Part shown: positions 1 through 10,546 of the stretch, piece by piece
Layout of the letters: each line of letters opens with the position of its first letter
How positions within the stretch are numbered: the first letter of the stretch is position 1
NCBI RefSeq assembly: GCF_023078275.1
Contig: NC_062976.1
Coordinates: 4,712,001-4,776,000, forward strand
Length of the DNA stretch: 64,000 nucleotides
Source: Leguminivora glycinivorella
Lineage: Eukaryota > Arthropoda > Insecta > Lepidoptera > Tortricidae
Direction: 5' to 3'
Notes under the pieces: model-generated
Told to the model about the DNA's origin: nothing
Databases searched by the model: none
Seen by the model: only the letters and a program-made list of their open reading frames with translations
Made by a program: the position numbers and the translations under genes

Positions 1-62
1 ACTTTTTAATCTAAATTCTCCTAAACACACTAACAAGTAATTTAAAAAACCCAATTCCATAG

Positions 63-171
63 GTGTTGATATATTCTACGAAACGGAGGTTCATTTCGTG
101 CGGGCATGCGATGCAATATACCGTGATGCGAAAACCAGCATGCCTTCAGAATACATGGAAACCATTTCAGA
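63..171 (+). CDS. Internal coding exon of an unidentified gene
   Basis: An acceptor (CCATAG) precedes an open frame of 35 codons plus two bases, which ends at a consensus donor (CAGA then GTAAGT). The frame begins VDIFYETEVHFVRACDAIYR and continues with a DAKTSMPSEYMETIS segment. The 109-bp exon needs two bases to complete its first codon and leaves two bases of its last, so it would join neighbours in phase. Composition is less AT-rich than the surroundings and I see no repeat overlap. I do not recognise the family and the remaining exons are not visible nearby. Splice signals and frame are seen directly; that it is a host gene exon is inference. Confidence 0.6.
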
Positions 172-1579
172 GTAAGTAGATTCTGCCCTTGTGGTGGGGT
201 GTGGTGCTAGTTATAATAGTGGTTATGATTCATTAAGATGGGGGTATATTTGGGTATCTTTTTGTTACTTTTACTAAAACATGACGTTTTACGAAGTTAA
301 TAAGATCAATAGAAGCTTTTAAATGGTTCTAAATAGAAATTTAAGAAAAAAATCCTGCATAAAATAAATAAAAGGGTAGCATTATACCTACTAAATGCGA
401 TCGCCTTTGTACATCAATGACATTGGAGAGCTAGCAGGTATTTTACACATTCTAAATTAAATAGTAAAGTAGTTGTGGAATGTGCGTGGGCTCGTCAAGA
501 TTGATTGATGCATTTATGTATAATCGGTATCTCATTATAGACTGATAGCTTTATTAAAGTAATAAGGCTATTATCTAAAGATAATCTGAGTAGGTAGATT
601 ATCGTCTTCTATTTAAACATTCAACATGGCGGGTATAATCATTACCGGGAATTCCTGGGATTCAGCATTTAGATTCACAACTTAGTGTTCTAACGGTACA
701 AGAAGGTATATTGTACCTTTTTTATAATTGCTTCTTTGTGTTTTTTTGCTCTGTATAATTTAGAGCATTAGGCAAATTTCAAAAATAAAGGGTAGTGCGA
801 ATGATAATTCTTATAACTTTACATAATATCTATTTATTTTTTTCCCATTGCAATCCCAGTGGGGGGGTGGTATGTGGAACTCGCTCCTACTGTAGCTAGG
901 ACGAGAATACCAACTTACATGACATTTTATCCACGACACTTTCCGAATCACGACACGTTAGTCGCACGGTTACATTTGGAATGTGTACAAATAAATTCGA
1001 TGTTTGGAAAACATTGAGCAGTTTGCTTCATGTGGAGTGGTCCTAATAGATCAGTTTCTACCACAGTATAATAAAGAGTACTATCGTACAGTGTGGCCAT
1101 TGGCCACTCCCGCTTCCCGCTGAAAGTGCCGCCCACCCGCTTTCGGTTGCTTCATAGTTTCTGCCTGTAAAAAACGCAACCAGTCGACCTGTCATATCTT
1201 ACTCATATAAGCATGTTACGCGTTCACCTACACGAGCTTAGACTGTGTGTGTAGGAACGCGACTCTTTCATATATTTGATCGCCAGCGTCCGAGGTATGC
1301 TTGTACTTCCCGCTGTGAGTGGCACCCCACCCTTCACAAGGTGAATCTGCAGCGAAACTGGCTCGTAATTAGTGGGAGTGTCAACAAATTGCACCACACT
1401 CCGCCGGGCAATTATATCTTCATTTATAACATAGCATGATAGCATACTAGACTAAAAAGGTGGGGCGGTAATGTAGGCGATCATTAAAGAGCTTTCATTG
1501 CAAGATTTGAAGAACGTTCGTTTTTTGAAATGATTGATAGGTACTCGGAGCATGTGCGAATGACCAGCGAGTTATAGTA
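172..1579. other. AT-rich stretch without recognised gene
   Basis: This stretch begins with the donor of the left-edge exon and is probably intron. It holds stop-rich AT-rich DNA. Short frames at 948-1136, 1224-1445 and 1245-1439 have no recognisable domain. A GTGGGAAGC-type GC-richer patch near 1100-1340 could be old repeat, but I cannot name it. Confidence 0.5.
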
Positions 1580-1755
1580 TCCATACTTAATATTATAAAT
1601 GGGAAAGTGTGTGTGTATATTTTTTTGTCCGTCTTTCACGGCAAAACGGAGCGACGAATTGTCGTAATTTTTGAATTGGAGACAGTTGGATAGAGAGTTA
1701 CATAGGCTACTTTTTGTCTCTTTCTAACGCGAGCAAAGCCGCGGACGAAAGCTAA
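1580..1755 (+). mobile_element. Short non-autonomous Helitron (Lep1-type)
   Basis: The element starts TCCATACTTAATATTATAAA after an A and ends CTAA before a T, matching Helitron rules (5' TC, 3' CTRR, insertion between A and T). It shares its whole length with copies at 10547-10725 and 50130-50308, including the GTGTGTGTG run and the ACGCGAGCAAAGCCGCGG stretch near the 3' end. The body is non-coding. The name Lep1 is from memory of lepidopteran repeats; the ends are seen directly. Confidence 0.8.
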
Positions 1756-1989
1756 TCCAAAATAAAACAAGGAAATCTATATTAACACTAAAGCTAAATT
1801 GCCAACGAATATTAAAAACGTGCTCCATTATACGCAGCACTTCATTATCTGGGACCGTTTTACATTATGCTTTTTATCCTCTATCAAAAATAAATATTAA
1901 AGGTCTTTGAGCTTGAAAAGTGATATAAAATCTGATTTTGTGATTCGCCCGTGCATATTGTTAGATTGTTAGATTTAATAGCTATGTCC

Positions 1990-2556
1990 GTAGCAGGTTA
2001 GAATTTGCCAGCGCCGTTTGGGATCCTCTTTATAAAATACACAGCGACAAAATTGAGAAGGTGCAAAGAAAATTTGTGAAAGCGGTTGAGTTTCGCGTTA
2101 ATCACAAATACATTGATTATACAACTTCCTTAAAAAGTCAAAATTCCACTTTATTAAGTTCTCGTCGAGATCGTATAAATGTTTTGATCCTCTACAAAAT
2201 TATTAACAACATCATTGATGCCCCCTCGTTATTGCAGACACTTTGTTTTCGAGTACCCCGGCGTTGTGAGCGAGCGTGTAGGAAAAACCCCTCTTTCATA
2301 TATCTCGTAGTCGTACTTCTTATTCTAAAAACGGTTTCATTAGGAGAGCATGCAGGCTTTATGATGAAAAATTCCAAGAGTTAGACATTTTTCACGAAAC
2401 ACTTGGTAGCTTCAAACGATTATCTTTACAATGTATTCAACAAGCACACTATTTGTAATATATAGAAAACTGTAAGTCTACAATATTAGTAATTTACACT
2501 GTAATAATTGTCATAATATGAGACTGTTTGTTTCTTAAGAAATAAAATAAAATAAG
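1990..2556 (+). mobile_element. LINE 3' fragment: reverse-transcriptase C-terminal tail
   Basis: From about 1998 the frame reads FASAVWDPLYKIHSDKIEKV and continues with an RRDR.NVLILYKIINN.ID.P.LL segment. This is the post-RT C-terminal region of Jockey/CR1-like non-LTR elements. After about 2280 the homology continues in another frame (ACRLYDEKFQELDIFHETL) and stops at about 2455. An AAATA-rich tail follows at 2540-2556. The 5' end is truncated and at least one frameshift is present, so it is a dead copy. Confidence 0.7.
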
Positions 2557-2824
2557 ATTGTTAGTGCGAGATAAAAATATATATAGAATCAGGCGTTATT
2601 CGCGGAAAACCGTTTAATATTATATTGAACGTAAATATTACTTTGCTAATTATACAACACAGAAACACGAGTTTGTGATATTGTCACGACATTGTAGACG
2701 TTAAAAAGTGAAAACGTTGTAGTGTTCGTCCGGATGATCAAATAAACATAATTATTATTTTAGAAAACGAGACGACACATATATTATACTTAATTATGCC
2801 CATACAATTTCTTGTCGTACTGTA

Positions 2825-2971
2825 ACGGCCCAGCCACAACATTGGTCTAAACGCGACAGCGGTGAACGGCAGCCATACGTGCGAATGAAAAGTCCCATCG
2901 CTGTGTCTCGCTCCAATGTATGGCCGCCGCTCACCGCTGTCGCGCTTAGACCAATGTCGTGGCCGGGCCGT
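2825..2971. mobile_element. Foldback MITE with ~57-bp terminal inverted repeats
   Basis: The left arm runs ACGGCCCAGCCACAACATTG to GGCAGCCATAC, and the right arm is its imperfect reverse complement ending GGCCGGGCCGT. The arms leave a centre of only about 30 bp and there is no coding capacity. Superfamily is uncertain because the flanking duplication is not clear. Confidence 0.75.
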
Positions 2972-3208
2972 AAATGAACAAATTTTCTCAGTATTTATAA
3001 AAAAAAACACCAACGATAGAACACAACTCCATACGTGTTTGCCTCTCTATGAGACGCCCTCAACCGTTTCAAGTGAGATTATTGACGTTATGGCATCCGA
3101 CGATCCCGCCAATTTACGAAGGTTTCTTCAAGAAAAAAAAAACAACCATCCGAACTCTTCCAAAAAGTCAATTAGAACTAAATTAACTGCGTTTATTGCC
3201 TGAGAACC

Positions 3209-3265
3209 GGCATTTAGTCTTTAGTCATTAGTCTTTAGTCGTTGTTCATTAGTCGTTAATCACCA
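3209..3265. repeat. Imperfect tandem TTTAGTC/ATTAGTC repeat
   Basis: Units of TTTAGTC and ATTAGTC alternate for about 57 bp (TAGTCTTTAGTCATTAGTC and so on). I see no function. Confidence 0.6.
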
Positions 3266-3439
3266 GTATTAATTAGGAATCGTATTAGCGGAGTAATTAA
3301 CGTCAAAATGTTTTTCCAGGATGGCGATCTTCCTTCCGCTGTTAGGCGTGTTTAAAAAAATGACTTGAAAAAAAAAACAAATATAAATATTTTTTATGCA
3401 AGAGTGATGAAATAGGTATTATATTTTTACTCGTAAGCA

Positions 3440-3600
3440 AAGCATAAGCATATAAATAAAAATATACAAAAAGACATTGTACAAACACAGTAATCATAAG
3501 TACATGCACACAAGAAAAGACAAACGGCAAAAGTGTCTCGCGTGTTGACTTCCAGCGCTGATCTTGTTGAGGCCATCCGGTGAAACAATCACGATAGGTA
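3440..3600 (-). mobile_element. LINE 3' UTR relic
   Basis: The CCAGCGCTGATCTT core with its neighbouring GAGGCCAT matches the LINE tail at 14058-14240. A/T-rich sequence with polyadenylation-like AATAAA (on the minus strand as TTTATT) follows to the left. No coding sequence remains. Confidence 0.45.
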
Positions 3601-4429
3601 ACAATTAAAACATAAAAAAGCATTCGAAAAGCAACAAAAATGGATGGATGAGAAATACTTGTCGCATTTATATTTAATATTGTAATCAAAATAGAAACGA
3701 GAGACTCGCAACTATAAATATAATTTTAACTATGTTATAATCATCTCGAAGTGAATTATAAAACTGGATTTTCATATCACTTGCTGACTAGTTAACTTTT
3801 ATAGATTCTGCTTTTTGCATTAATATTCTCATATTCTCAGCAATATTTACCAATAAGGCGTGTCAGTTTAAACGTTTTTTTTTTTACAAACATTATCGCA
3901 TGACCATAAAAAGTACATAGTAGGTAATTGCAAGTGAAGTGTATAATCAGGTTGAAGATTAAACGATTTACAAGATACTGATGGTGAGGACAAAATACAT
4001 TACATTACATTTTTTACAATACCTGTCATATAAGTAGGTGTGTAGGTTCCATATAGTTTATTACAACGTTATTTTATATATTTTTATATAAGTATATAGT
4101 TACCGAAAAATTGAGGATTTCTATTTTGCAATCGTATGTAGGTACTTTAAATATAAAAAACAAGAACAACTTCACAGATCCAAATTAATTTTACATTATT
4201 TTTACTAGCGATATGACATGACACACTTATCCCTTGTGTTATAGAGTGTAAAATATTTAACTATATGTATATTCTTAATCTTAATCTTAAATGGTGTAAA
4301 GTTTATAACAGCAGAACAAATGAAAACCATTATTATTTCATAAACTAATATTCTTTCCTTGTTCGAAATATTGTTGAACTATTGTCTGTCTGTGTCAATT
4401 TTTTTCTTACATTACAATTTCTTTATAAA
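3601..4429. other. AT-rich stretch, nothing recognised
   Basis: Very AT-rich DNA with scattered T and A runs. Short frames have no domain signature and I see no clear repeat boundary. Confidence 0.5.
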
Positions 4430-4654
4430 ATTGAAAATTTGAAAAAAACCCCGAATAGTAGACCGATTTTCATGAAACATGGCTAAAAACACTCCCGACT
4501 AACTCAACTTTCAAACAAAATAAATAAATCCAAATCGGTTCATTCGTTCGCGAGCTACGATGCCACAGACAGACACACACACAGACAGACAGACACACGC
4601 ACAGACAGACACGTCAAATTTATAACATCCCGTAGTTTTTGCGTCGGGGGTTAA
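4430..4654 (-). repeat. GTCT-microsatellite interspersed repeat
   Basis: On the minus strand it reads AACCCCCGACGCAAAAAC, then a GTCT/GTGT microsatellite, then CGATTTGGATTTATTT and ATGTTTCATGAAAATCGGTC, ending in an ATTTTCAA tract. Other copies lie at 40928-41178 (+), 41756-41970 (-) and 49837-50080 (+). No coding capacity; class uncertain. Confidence 0.65.
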
Positions 4655-4750
4655 AAATGTACAGCCATCAACAAAGCTATGAATACAGTCAAAGTGCCAA
4701 TATATATACAAAACTTTAATGCCTGTATAATTAAGGTGTGTAATTGTGTA

Positions 4751-4882
4751 CAGTCAAGTGTAAAAATATGGGTGCGTACAACTTATCAAAAATATGTCCC
4801 ATAGCACTTTATGTCGGCGGAATAAGGTCTCGGTACATATTTTTGAGCGGATAAAATCGATACGTATTTTTGCACTTGACTG
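4751..4882. mobile_element. MITE flanked by TA (mariner-like)
   Basis: Terminal inverted repeats CAGTCAAGTGTAAAAATA and TATTTTTGCACTTGACTG are flanked by TA on both sides (4749-4750 and 4883-4884). The TA duplication fits Tc1/mariner-type mobilisation. The element is 132 bp and non-coding. Confidence 0.8.
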
Positions 4883-4884
4883 TA

Positions 4885-5530
4885 TATGTCGCAGGGGAAT
4901 GGCCAAAACAGAGATTTCATCAAATCACTAAGGGATATGATCAAATCACGCAGGATGTCAAAATGGCGAATCCATTTTATCATTTCTCTAGAAAATTTCA
5001 GTCATTTGACTAAATCCCTTACTCTGTTTAGTGAAATCACAAAATCGACCAATAGACACGCCACGTTTTGTCATTTCACTAGATTTGTTTAGGGATTTGA
5101 TAAATCCCTGAACCACGTCAGTAAATTGACGAAACGAGCTTATAAAGTCAACTAGTTTTATCATTTCGCTAAACAAGTACAGTGAAAAGACAAAATGTTT
5201 TAATAAATGTAAATATAATTTAAAATGAAACATTTTTAGCTTTGTTTCTTCACTTATTCTATTTTTTTCTTTATTTATAAAAAACCAAAAACTTAAAAAC
5301 GGATTCAATTTTACCATTCCACTAATCTAGTCAAGGATTCAATCAAATCAAGTGACAAAGGCAAGAGTCTAATAAATCTAATTGGATATTATTAGATTCT
5401 TGCCTTTGTCATTTCACGAAACCAGTTCAGATATTTGATCAAATCACCAGTTGAGACTTTATCATTTCCCTAAATTTGTTTAGGGAAATGTTAAAACTAG
5501 TTGACTTTTTGAGTTCATTTCGTCAACTCA
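4885..5530. repeat. Block of palindromic ATTTCACTAAA/TTTGATCAAAT motifs
   Basis: The motif (A/G)TCATTT(C/G)(A/T/C/G)CTA(A/G)A recurs at about 4979, 5001, 5070, 5160, 5408 and 5461, mixed with TTTGATCAAATC and AAATCCCT palindromes. Both strands give spurious open frames because the motif lacks stops. A 23-bp-arm hairpin lies inside (5353-5411). I cannot assign terminal repeats or a class. Confidence 0.6.
5353..5411. repeat. Hairpin inside the motif block
   Basis: The arms TGACAAAGGCAAGAGTCTAA (5353 onward) and TTAGATTCTTGCCTTTGTCA (ending 5411) pair almost completely around a short AT-rich loop. Confidence 0.8.
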
Positions 5531-5997
5531 CTGTATATACATGTTTTTGACATTTTGTCTGTATTCTTGTATAGCAAGGTTGTTTGGTCGCCGACTGTAC
5601 TTCAAAAAGTACATAATACAGTTTGCATTATATTATAGAACTTTGTGACTGGATGCTTTTGAGTTTGATAAAAATACCAGCTCCATAACGTGGGAATATA
5701 GTGGATTATTAATATTTATCGAGTTATTTATAGTAATCGATTATTCTGTGACGAGCTTGCGATGGTACCGTGAAGATAATAGGCGTTTTTTTGTAAGTGT
5801 GAGTCAACGGGTTATAGTCTGGCAAATTATGTTACTTTGTAATTTTACTACCCGTTTATTCAGTGAGTATGTAAATTTTCAAAACTATGGTCCGTTAATT
5901 TTTTATGATAATGCTTATATGTATTTATTCGGTATAATTCTAATTGGTTCAATAGTGTTCTAGAGACCATATCAAATTATGAAATATTTTTCTTTGA
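5531..5997. other. AT-rich stretch, nothing recognised
   Basis: No repeat boundary or exon signal is convincing. The frame at 5748-5963 is hydrophobic only because of AT-rich codons. Confidence 0.45.
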
Positions 5998-6130
5998 GGT
6001 GGTGTAGCAGTAAGCGTGTCAGTCGCGATAGCTGGAGACCCGGGTTCGATTTCCGGCTTCGCCACCACTGCGGTGGGCTTTGTCGCTTTTTCTTTGGCGT
6101 ATGGTAGATATCTATTTCAGTTTATGATTC
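5998..6130 (+). mobile_element. tRNA-headed SINE
   Basis: A tRNA-like head (GGTGGTGTAGCAGTAAGCG as A-box region, GGGTTCGATTTCC as B box, ending CGCCACCA) is followed by a body with GTCGCTTTTTCTTT and TAGATATCTATTTCAGTTTAT. The same body follows different heads at 17525-17854, 21300-21520 and 37462-37590 (-). Transcription would be by RNA polymerase III from the internal boxes. Confidence 0.75.
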
Positions 6131-6900
6131 ATTATTTTTTATCTAATTTGAGTCAAATGTCATGAAACTAAGCTTACACCAATTCGATTTTAAAACTTGA
6201 TGTTAAAATTATTTTGTATTTGCTCATGCGACTCTTTCCGCCAATGCAATACGCGAATTTATCAATGAAGTCATTAATAATTTCTCCATGGACTTTTGCA
6301 GCTGATATTACAAGAACTTCGAGTGATATGATGCACAAATGAATTCACTTAAAAATTTCATTATTTTGATATCAATACCCTGACAAATAGCACATTGCTG
6401 ATAATAATCTCAAAGGCCAAAACACTACCTATATTCAGCAACTTGACTGACTGCCACCGACACATTTATGCTTCAAAAATGCATGCATGATTGCATTTTG
6501 CCATCAACACACCTGTCATTGTAAAGTGACCCAACCCACACACACACACAACATTGCATCCATCAAAATCCACACATGCTCTTACAATATAGGTTTTAAA
6601 GTTGAAAATTGTTTGGCTTTTGGTAATTCAAATGGAAATCTAAGTTGGCTAATCGATGGAAATCACGGGAAGTATTCAGAGGAATCGTACTTGGGAACCA
6701 ATTTCCGGTTTCCTTTCATATTGTAATGTGAGTGGCGCCCTCTTTGGTTTTAAATTACCCGGTGTTTTAATAGAATTCGATGGCGGTTGAGATGAGAGAT
6801 TGGAGGAGATTTTTGTATGTTTTGTTGGTAATTGTTGAACTGTGTTACTCTCTTCTTGAATTACAATTTTAGAAAATGTATAAACATGGGTTTATAAACG
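6131..6900. other. AT-rich stretch with one small old repeat
   Basis: The part at about 6266-6312 (ATTTCTCCATGGACTTTTGCAG) resembles one arm of the hairpin at 45253-45337. The frame at 6487-6726 contains a CACACA run and has no recognised domain. Confidence 0.4.
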
Positions 6901-6904
6901 TATA

Positions 6905-7155
6905 ATATGTTTTTTTTTTATTATTTATTGATTCAAAACAATTACACAGCATTACAGCGGACTAATACACTGTGAAAGTTATAACAGACTTTTTAACAGA
7001 GAATTGATACAACTGGGTACATAATACAATCTAAAAAGGTAAAAAGGAAAAACAGAGATAAACTAATACAAGACAGAAGCTTCACGTTTATCCATCATCT
7101 CACAGAACCTCATACATGCTTTACACAGATTGTTGATGTAAAATGAATATCGAAT
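6905..7155 (-). mobile_element. Probable LINE 3' end
   Basis: On the minus strand the sequence passes through a segment shared with 34925-35040 (TGTAATGCTGTGTAATTG against TGTAATACTGTGTTACTT) and ends in AATAAATAATAAAAAAAAA, a polyadenylation signal plus tail. The coding part is absent. Confidence 0.45.
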
Positions 7156-7254
7156 ATTTAATAAGTAAGGTTTGAAAATAAATTATAGTCACATGACGTG
7201 TTGCATACCTTTTCGCTAGACAAAGCAAGCGGTGTCAATCATTGAATTACTACT

Positions 7255-7322
7255 TAATAAATAAATATTATAGGACATTCATACACAGATTGACTGAGGC
7301 CCACGGTAAGCTCAAGAAGGCA
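7255..7322 (-). mobile_element. SINE 3' fragment
   Basis: The segment ATAGGACATTCATACACAGA plus TTGACTGAGGCCCACGGTAA is the reverse complement of the 3' end of the SINE at 9848-10083. Confidence 0.65.
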
Positions 7323-7438
7323 TTTTACATTATTCCTTGAGGGCTTACCGAGATCAACTTTCGACTTAGGTAATGTCTTCTTGTTATTACACACTATCAA
7401 TCTTTACGCTAAAAACCTATGTTTTGTTGTACAATATA

Positions 7439-7661
7439 CACCGTGTTTTTTTTGTTTTCCGTTAAATTCGACACGTCGTTAGGTTCCTTATCAGAAACCA
7501 TCCTGTATATCACTTTTAGTTAAATTCGCAAAAAAAATCATAATTTTCATACACAATAAATGAATTTATTAGTGTCAGAGAATAACATTCGAGTTCGTGT
7601 CAAGTGATTGACGGCAGAATGTCAAAACATTAGGAATTGGTAAAGGCTGTAAACACACACA

Positions 7662-7707
<46 letters not shown>

Positions 7708-7840
7708 TTCAGAAATTATCTTTATTTTTTTAATAACGAGATAACCGCAATAGTCAAAACGCTAGTTTCTTAGAGAAATTAATTGTATTTGATGTAATGA
7801 ATCTTTCCTAAAGTTAACGGAATTCAATAAAAACAGGGTG
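7439..7840. mobile_element. TIR element (TA-type MITE), copy 1
   Basis: The element begins CACCGTGTTTTTTTTGTTTT and ends AATTCAATAAAAACAGGGTG; the ends are imperfect inverted repeats extending through CCGTTAA. A second full copy is at 24996-25378, where TA flanks both ends. This copy carries a 53-bp CA microsatellite exactly where the second copy has a short ACAAACGTG segment. Confidence 0.75.
7652..7704. repeat. (CA)n microsatellite
   Basis: A run of AC dinucleotides with one AGAC interruption lies inside the TIR element. The sister copy lacks it, so it expanded in place. Confidence 0.9.
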
Positions 7841-8582
7841 TTTTTTTTCTGACATATGGCTATTTGTAATCACCATTTTCCTGTCTGACTGAACTCGATG
7901 TCGAAATGTCAACAAACTTGTCCTTTATAAAGTACTCTTCACAATAGTCAAACTTAGTCCCGAATAACCCGAACATGATGTAAAAAGACGAACTTACCGC
8001 TTGACGAGGGTCACCCTCTTTTTTGCCGAAATTTCTTAAATGTCGGCCCTTATTTATCGTAACCGAACTTCGCGATTAATTGTAATGGAATTAATTGGGA
8101 AGTTGGAAATTTTTAATTGGACTCATTTTAATTGATGCTCGGGGGTTGGTACAGTTTTGAAGTTTCTTAAGACGAAAATAGACGGTCGCCCTGAAACCAG
8201 GCTTTGATACGAAGCGTAGTACATTATTGTAAATATTTTTATACAATTTGATGTATTTTCAGTATTTATTTTCATTCTTAGGCTAGGTATTTTACAATAT
8301 GTATATAAAAATAAAATATAAAAACATTTACAAAACAATATAAAAACATTTATAAACATATTATAAAAAACCTTGGTGCTATACAGCCAGAGAGAGGAAC
8401 CGTCGGACTATCCTGATGATGTATTTTATTATTACCTATACCTAATAAGTGTCGCAAGGATGCTGCTTAAATCATTAGAAGCAAAGGCCTATTATTATAC
8501 CTAAAATACATTTTTTTTATTACTGAAGTCTTGTGTCAGATGCCTATCTTCGGGCCACTGCAAGCTGAGTTAGTTCAACATC
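7841..8582. other. No gene seen
   Basis: AT-rich DNA. The frame at 8123-8359 is low-complexity and AT-driven. No splice-framed exon is evident. Confidence 0.45.
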
Positions 8583-8744
8583 AGCTGATTCGATCCTCAC
8601 GATAAAAAAATGTGTCCTCATTTCTTTTTTCTTTATGTCGCCATTTTAGTATGAATAACTTACTGTAAGCGTGACGTATTGAAAACTCGAATTTTGTATG
8701 GAAAATTTGAGACTCACTTTTTTATCGTCGGGATCGAATCAGCT
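8583..8744. mobile_element. MITE with ~28-bp inverted ends
   Basis: The left end AGCTGATTCGATCCTCACGA with TAAAAAA pairs with the right end TTTTTTATCGTCGGGATCGA plus ATCAGCT. Non-coding, about 160 bp. Confidence 0.75.
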
Positions 8745-8800
8745 CGTGATTCTGAGAATAATGAGCCCAAACACGTCCAGATCTGGTGAAATTCAATATT

Positions 8801-9025
8801 TACATACATAACATACATATAACATACATATAATCACGCCTGTATCCCATAAAGGTTAAGGCAGAGCACATGAACTACTAAGTTTCAGTGCCACTCTTGG
8901 CAAAAAGGGGTTGAAAGAAATCCGAATTGTGACATTGCAGTGACAGGTTGCCAGCCTCTCGCCTACGCCACAATTTAACCCATATCCCACAGTCGACTTC
9001 TACGACACCCACGGGAAGAAAGAGA
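8801..9025 (-). mobile_element. LINE/SINE 3' segment with (TATG)n tail, family A
   Basis: On the minus strand it reads CCCGTGGGTGTCGTAGAAGT, GTAGGCGAGAGGCTGGCAAC, GCCAAGAGTGGCACTGAAAC and GGGATACAGGCGTGATTATA, ending in a TATGTATG tail. The tail type suggests an RTE-like 3' end or a SINE that borrows one. Other copies: 10090-10345, 12105-12320, 22141-22297, 23627-23843 (all -), 33398-33640 (+), plus fragments. Confidence 0.7.
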
Positions 9026-9714
9026 ATTCAATATTTATTTTGGAAAACACCCTATCAAGAGTTGTAGTTAAGTATTGTATAAAGAAAATAGTGCTAATGA
9101 TTAATGAAATTTCGCAACATGGCACGTAGGTAGTCATTATACAAATACATGTTTTTGGTCAAGTTGTACGTTTGTATGACAAGCCGATATCGCGCTGATC
9201 CTCTTTCGTCTTAAAACCTTTAAGGAAATCTGTTAATTGTATAACAAACGATATTGCAACTTTGTAAATTGGCATGGCCCCAAAATCAGACGGGTTGTCA
9301 TGTTGAAGTTTATTGTCGTGAATAATGCTCCATCCATCTCTTTTTATATTTACTTGTCAGAGAGTGACGGATGATTTGGCTCTGAACCTCTTGACTTATG
9401 CCGGTTTATTTGACAAGTGGGAAATGTATTATTCAGGGTGGTTATTATCTTTTTACCTTCTTGGTGTGATGAAAAATGTGCTTAATAAGTAGGATATACT
9501 GAATAAGACAGTTTTGATAATCATTGCATACGTTATATACATTGAGTTATTCAGTTTTCAGACTTATTTTTTATGAGAGTTTAGGGTAAGTCCCATGATA
9601 AATATTCTTCAGTATGACCTATATAACCTCATTCATCTTACCGAGTTTTTGGTATGACCTGAAGAAACAGTTTTTATTTTACAAGGTTTTAACTTAGTTA
9701 TTAAGGACCTGCAG
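9026..9714. other. No gene or clear repeat seen
   Basis: Ordinary AT-rich sequence without domain-bearing frames. Confidence 0.4.
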
Positions 9715-9800
9715 CAATTTTTTATGGGATAGGAGGCAAACGAGCAGACGGTCGCCTGATGGTAAGCGATCACTGCCGCCCATGGACACCCGAAACACCA
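9715..9800 (-). mobile_element. LINE 3' UTR fragment
   Basis: GGCAAACGAGCAGACGGTCG and CCTGATGGTAAGCGATCAC resemble the 3' UTR segments at 18138, 25567, 28133 and 31112 (GGCAAACAGGTATACGG, CCTGATGGAAAGCGGTCACC). This copy is more distant and lacks coding sequence. Confidence 0.5.
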
Positions 9801-9847
9801 ACAAGTACACTATTAGTTATATAGAACCACTGTTCATACAAACATCA

Positions 9848-10083
9848 CTTTTTTGACGACCGGTCTGGGTAGTGACCCTGTCTGCTATGACGCGGTCCCG
9901 GGTTCGAATCCCGGTAAGGGTATTTATTTGTGTGATGAGCACAGATATTTGTTCCTGAGTCATGGATGTTTTCTATGTATATTAGTATTTGTAGATTATG
10001 TATATCGTTGTCTGAGTACCCACATGCCTTCCTGAGCTTACCGTGGGACTCAGTCAATCTGTGTAAGAACGTCCTATATTATT
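9848..10083 (+). mobile_element. Full-length tRNA-headed SINE
   Basis: The head contains GACCGGTCTGGGTAGTGACC and a consensus B box (GGGTTCGAATCCCGG). The body reads TATTTGTGTGATGAGCACAG, CATGGATGTTTTCTATGTAT, then CTGAGCTTACCGTGGGACTC and CTGTGTAAGAACGTCCTATA, ending in an ATTTATTTA tail. 3' fragments recur at 7255 (-), 24338, 26345 (-) and 58729 (-). Short frames across it are incidental. Confidence 0.85.
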
Positions 10084-10089
10084 TATTTA

Positions 10090-10345
10090 CATACATACAT
10101 ACATACAATCACGCCTGTATCCCATAAAGGGGTAGGCAGAACACATGAAACTGCTAAAGCTTCAGTGCCACTCTTGGCAAATAAGGGGTTAAAAGAAAAC
10201 GAAACTGTGACATTGCAGTGATAGGTTGCCAGCCTCTCGCCTACGCCACAATTTAATCCCATATCCCACAGTCGCCTTCTACGACACCCACGGGAAGAAA
10301 GGGGGTGGTGAAATTCTGAACCCGTCACCACACGGGGTAACTGTG
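10090..10345 (-). mobile_element. Family A (TATG)n-tailed 3' segment
   Basis: A near-complete copy: CATACATACATACAATCACG at the left, the shared middle, and GTGGTGAAATTCTGAACCCG with TCACCACACGG at the right. It abuts the SINE tail at 10083. Confidence 0.8.
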
Positions 10346-10546
10346 AGGTAACCGAGAGGGGGTGGGCTGCACTTTCAGCGGGAAGCTTTCAGGGATCGCT
10401 GTGGCATTGTGATTATTTATTTATTTTTATTTATCACTGTTCAAAAATACTCTCCCATAGAACAAGCCAAAGCCATGCAGTTTTTGCAGTTGGTCTCATA
10501 GTGAAAGTTGCTCAATGTTTGATGTTTTCAGTGACTGTAATAGGTA

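Noticed and set aside
3342..3689. 115-codon minus frame with many hydrophobic residues
   Set aside because: It overlaps a LINE 3' UTR relic and owes its hydrophobicity to AT-rich codons; no splice or domain evidence.
4988..5317. 109-codon minus frame with repeated FSEM/FIKSL-like segments
   Set aside because: It is the translation of the palindromic ATTTCACTAAA motif block; both strands give similar frames.
9845..10057. Frames on both strands across 9845-10057
   Set aside because: They lie inside a clear tRNA-headed SINE.
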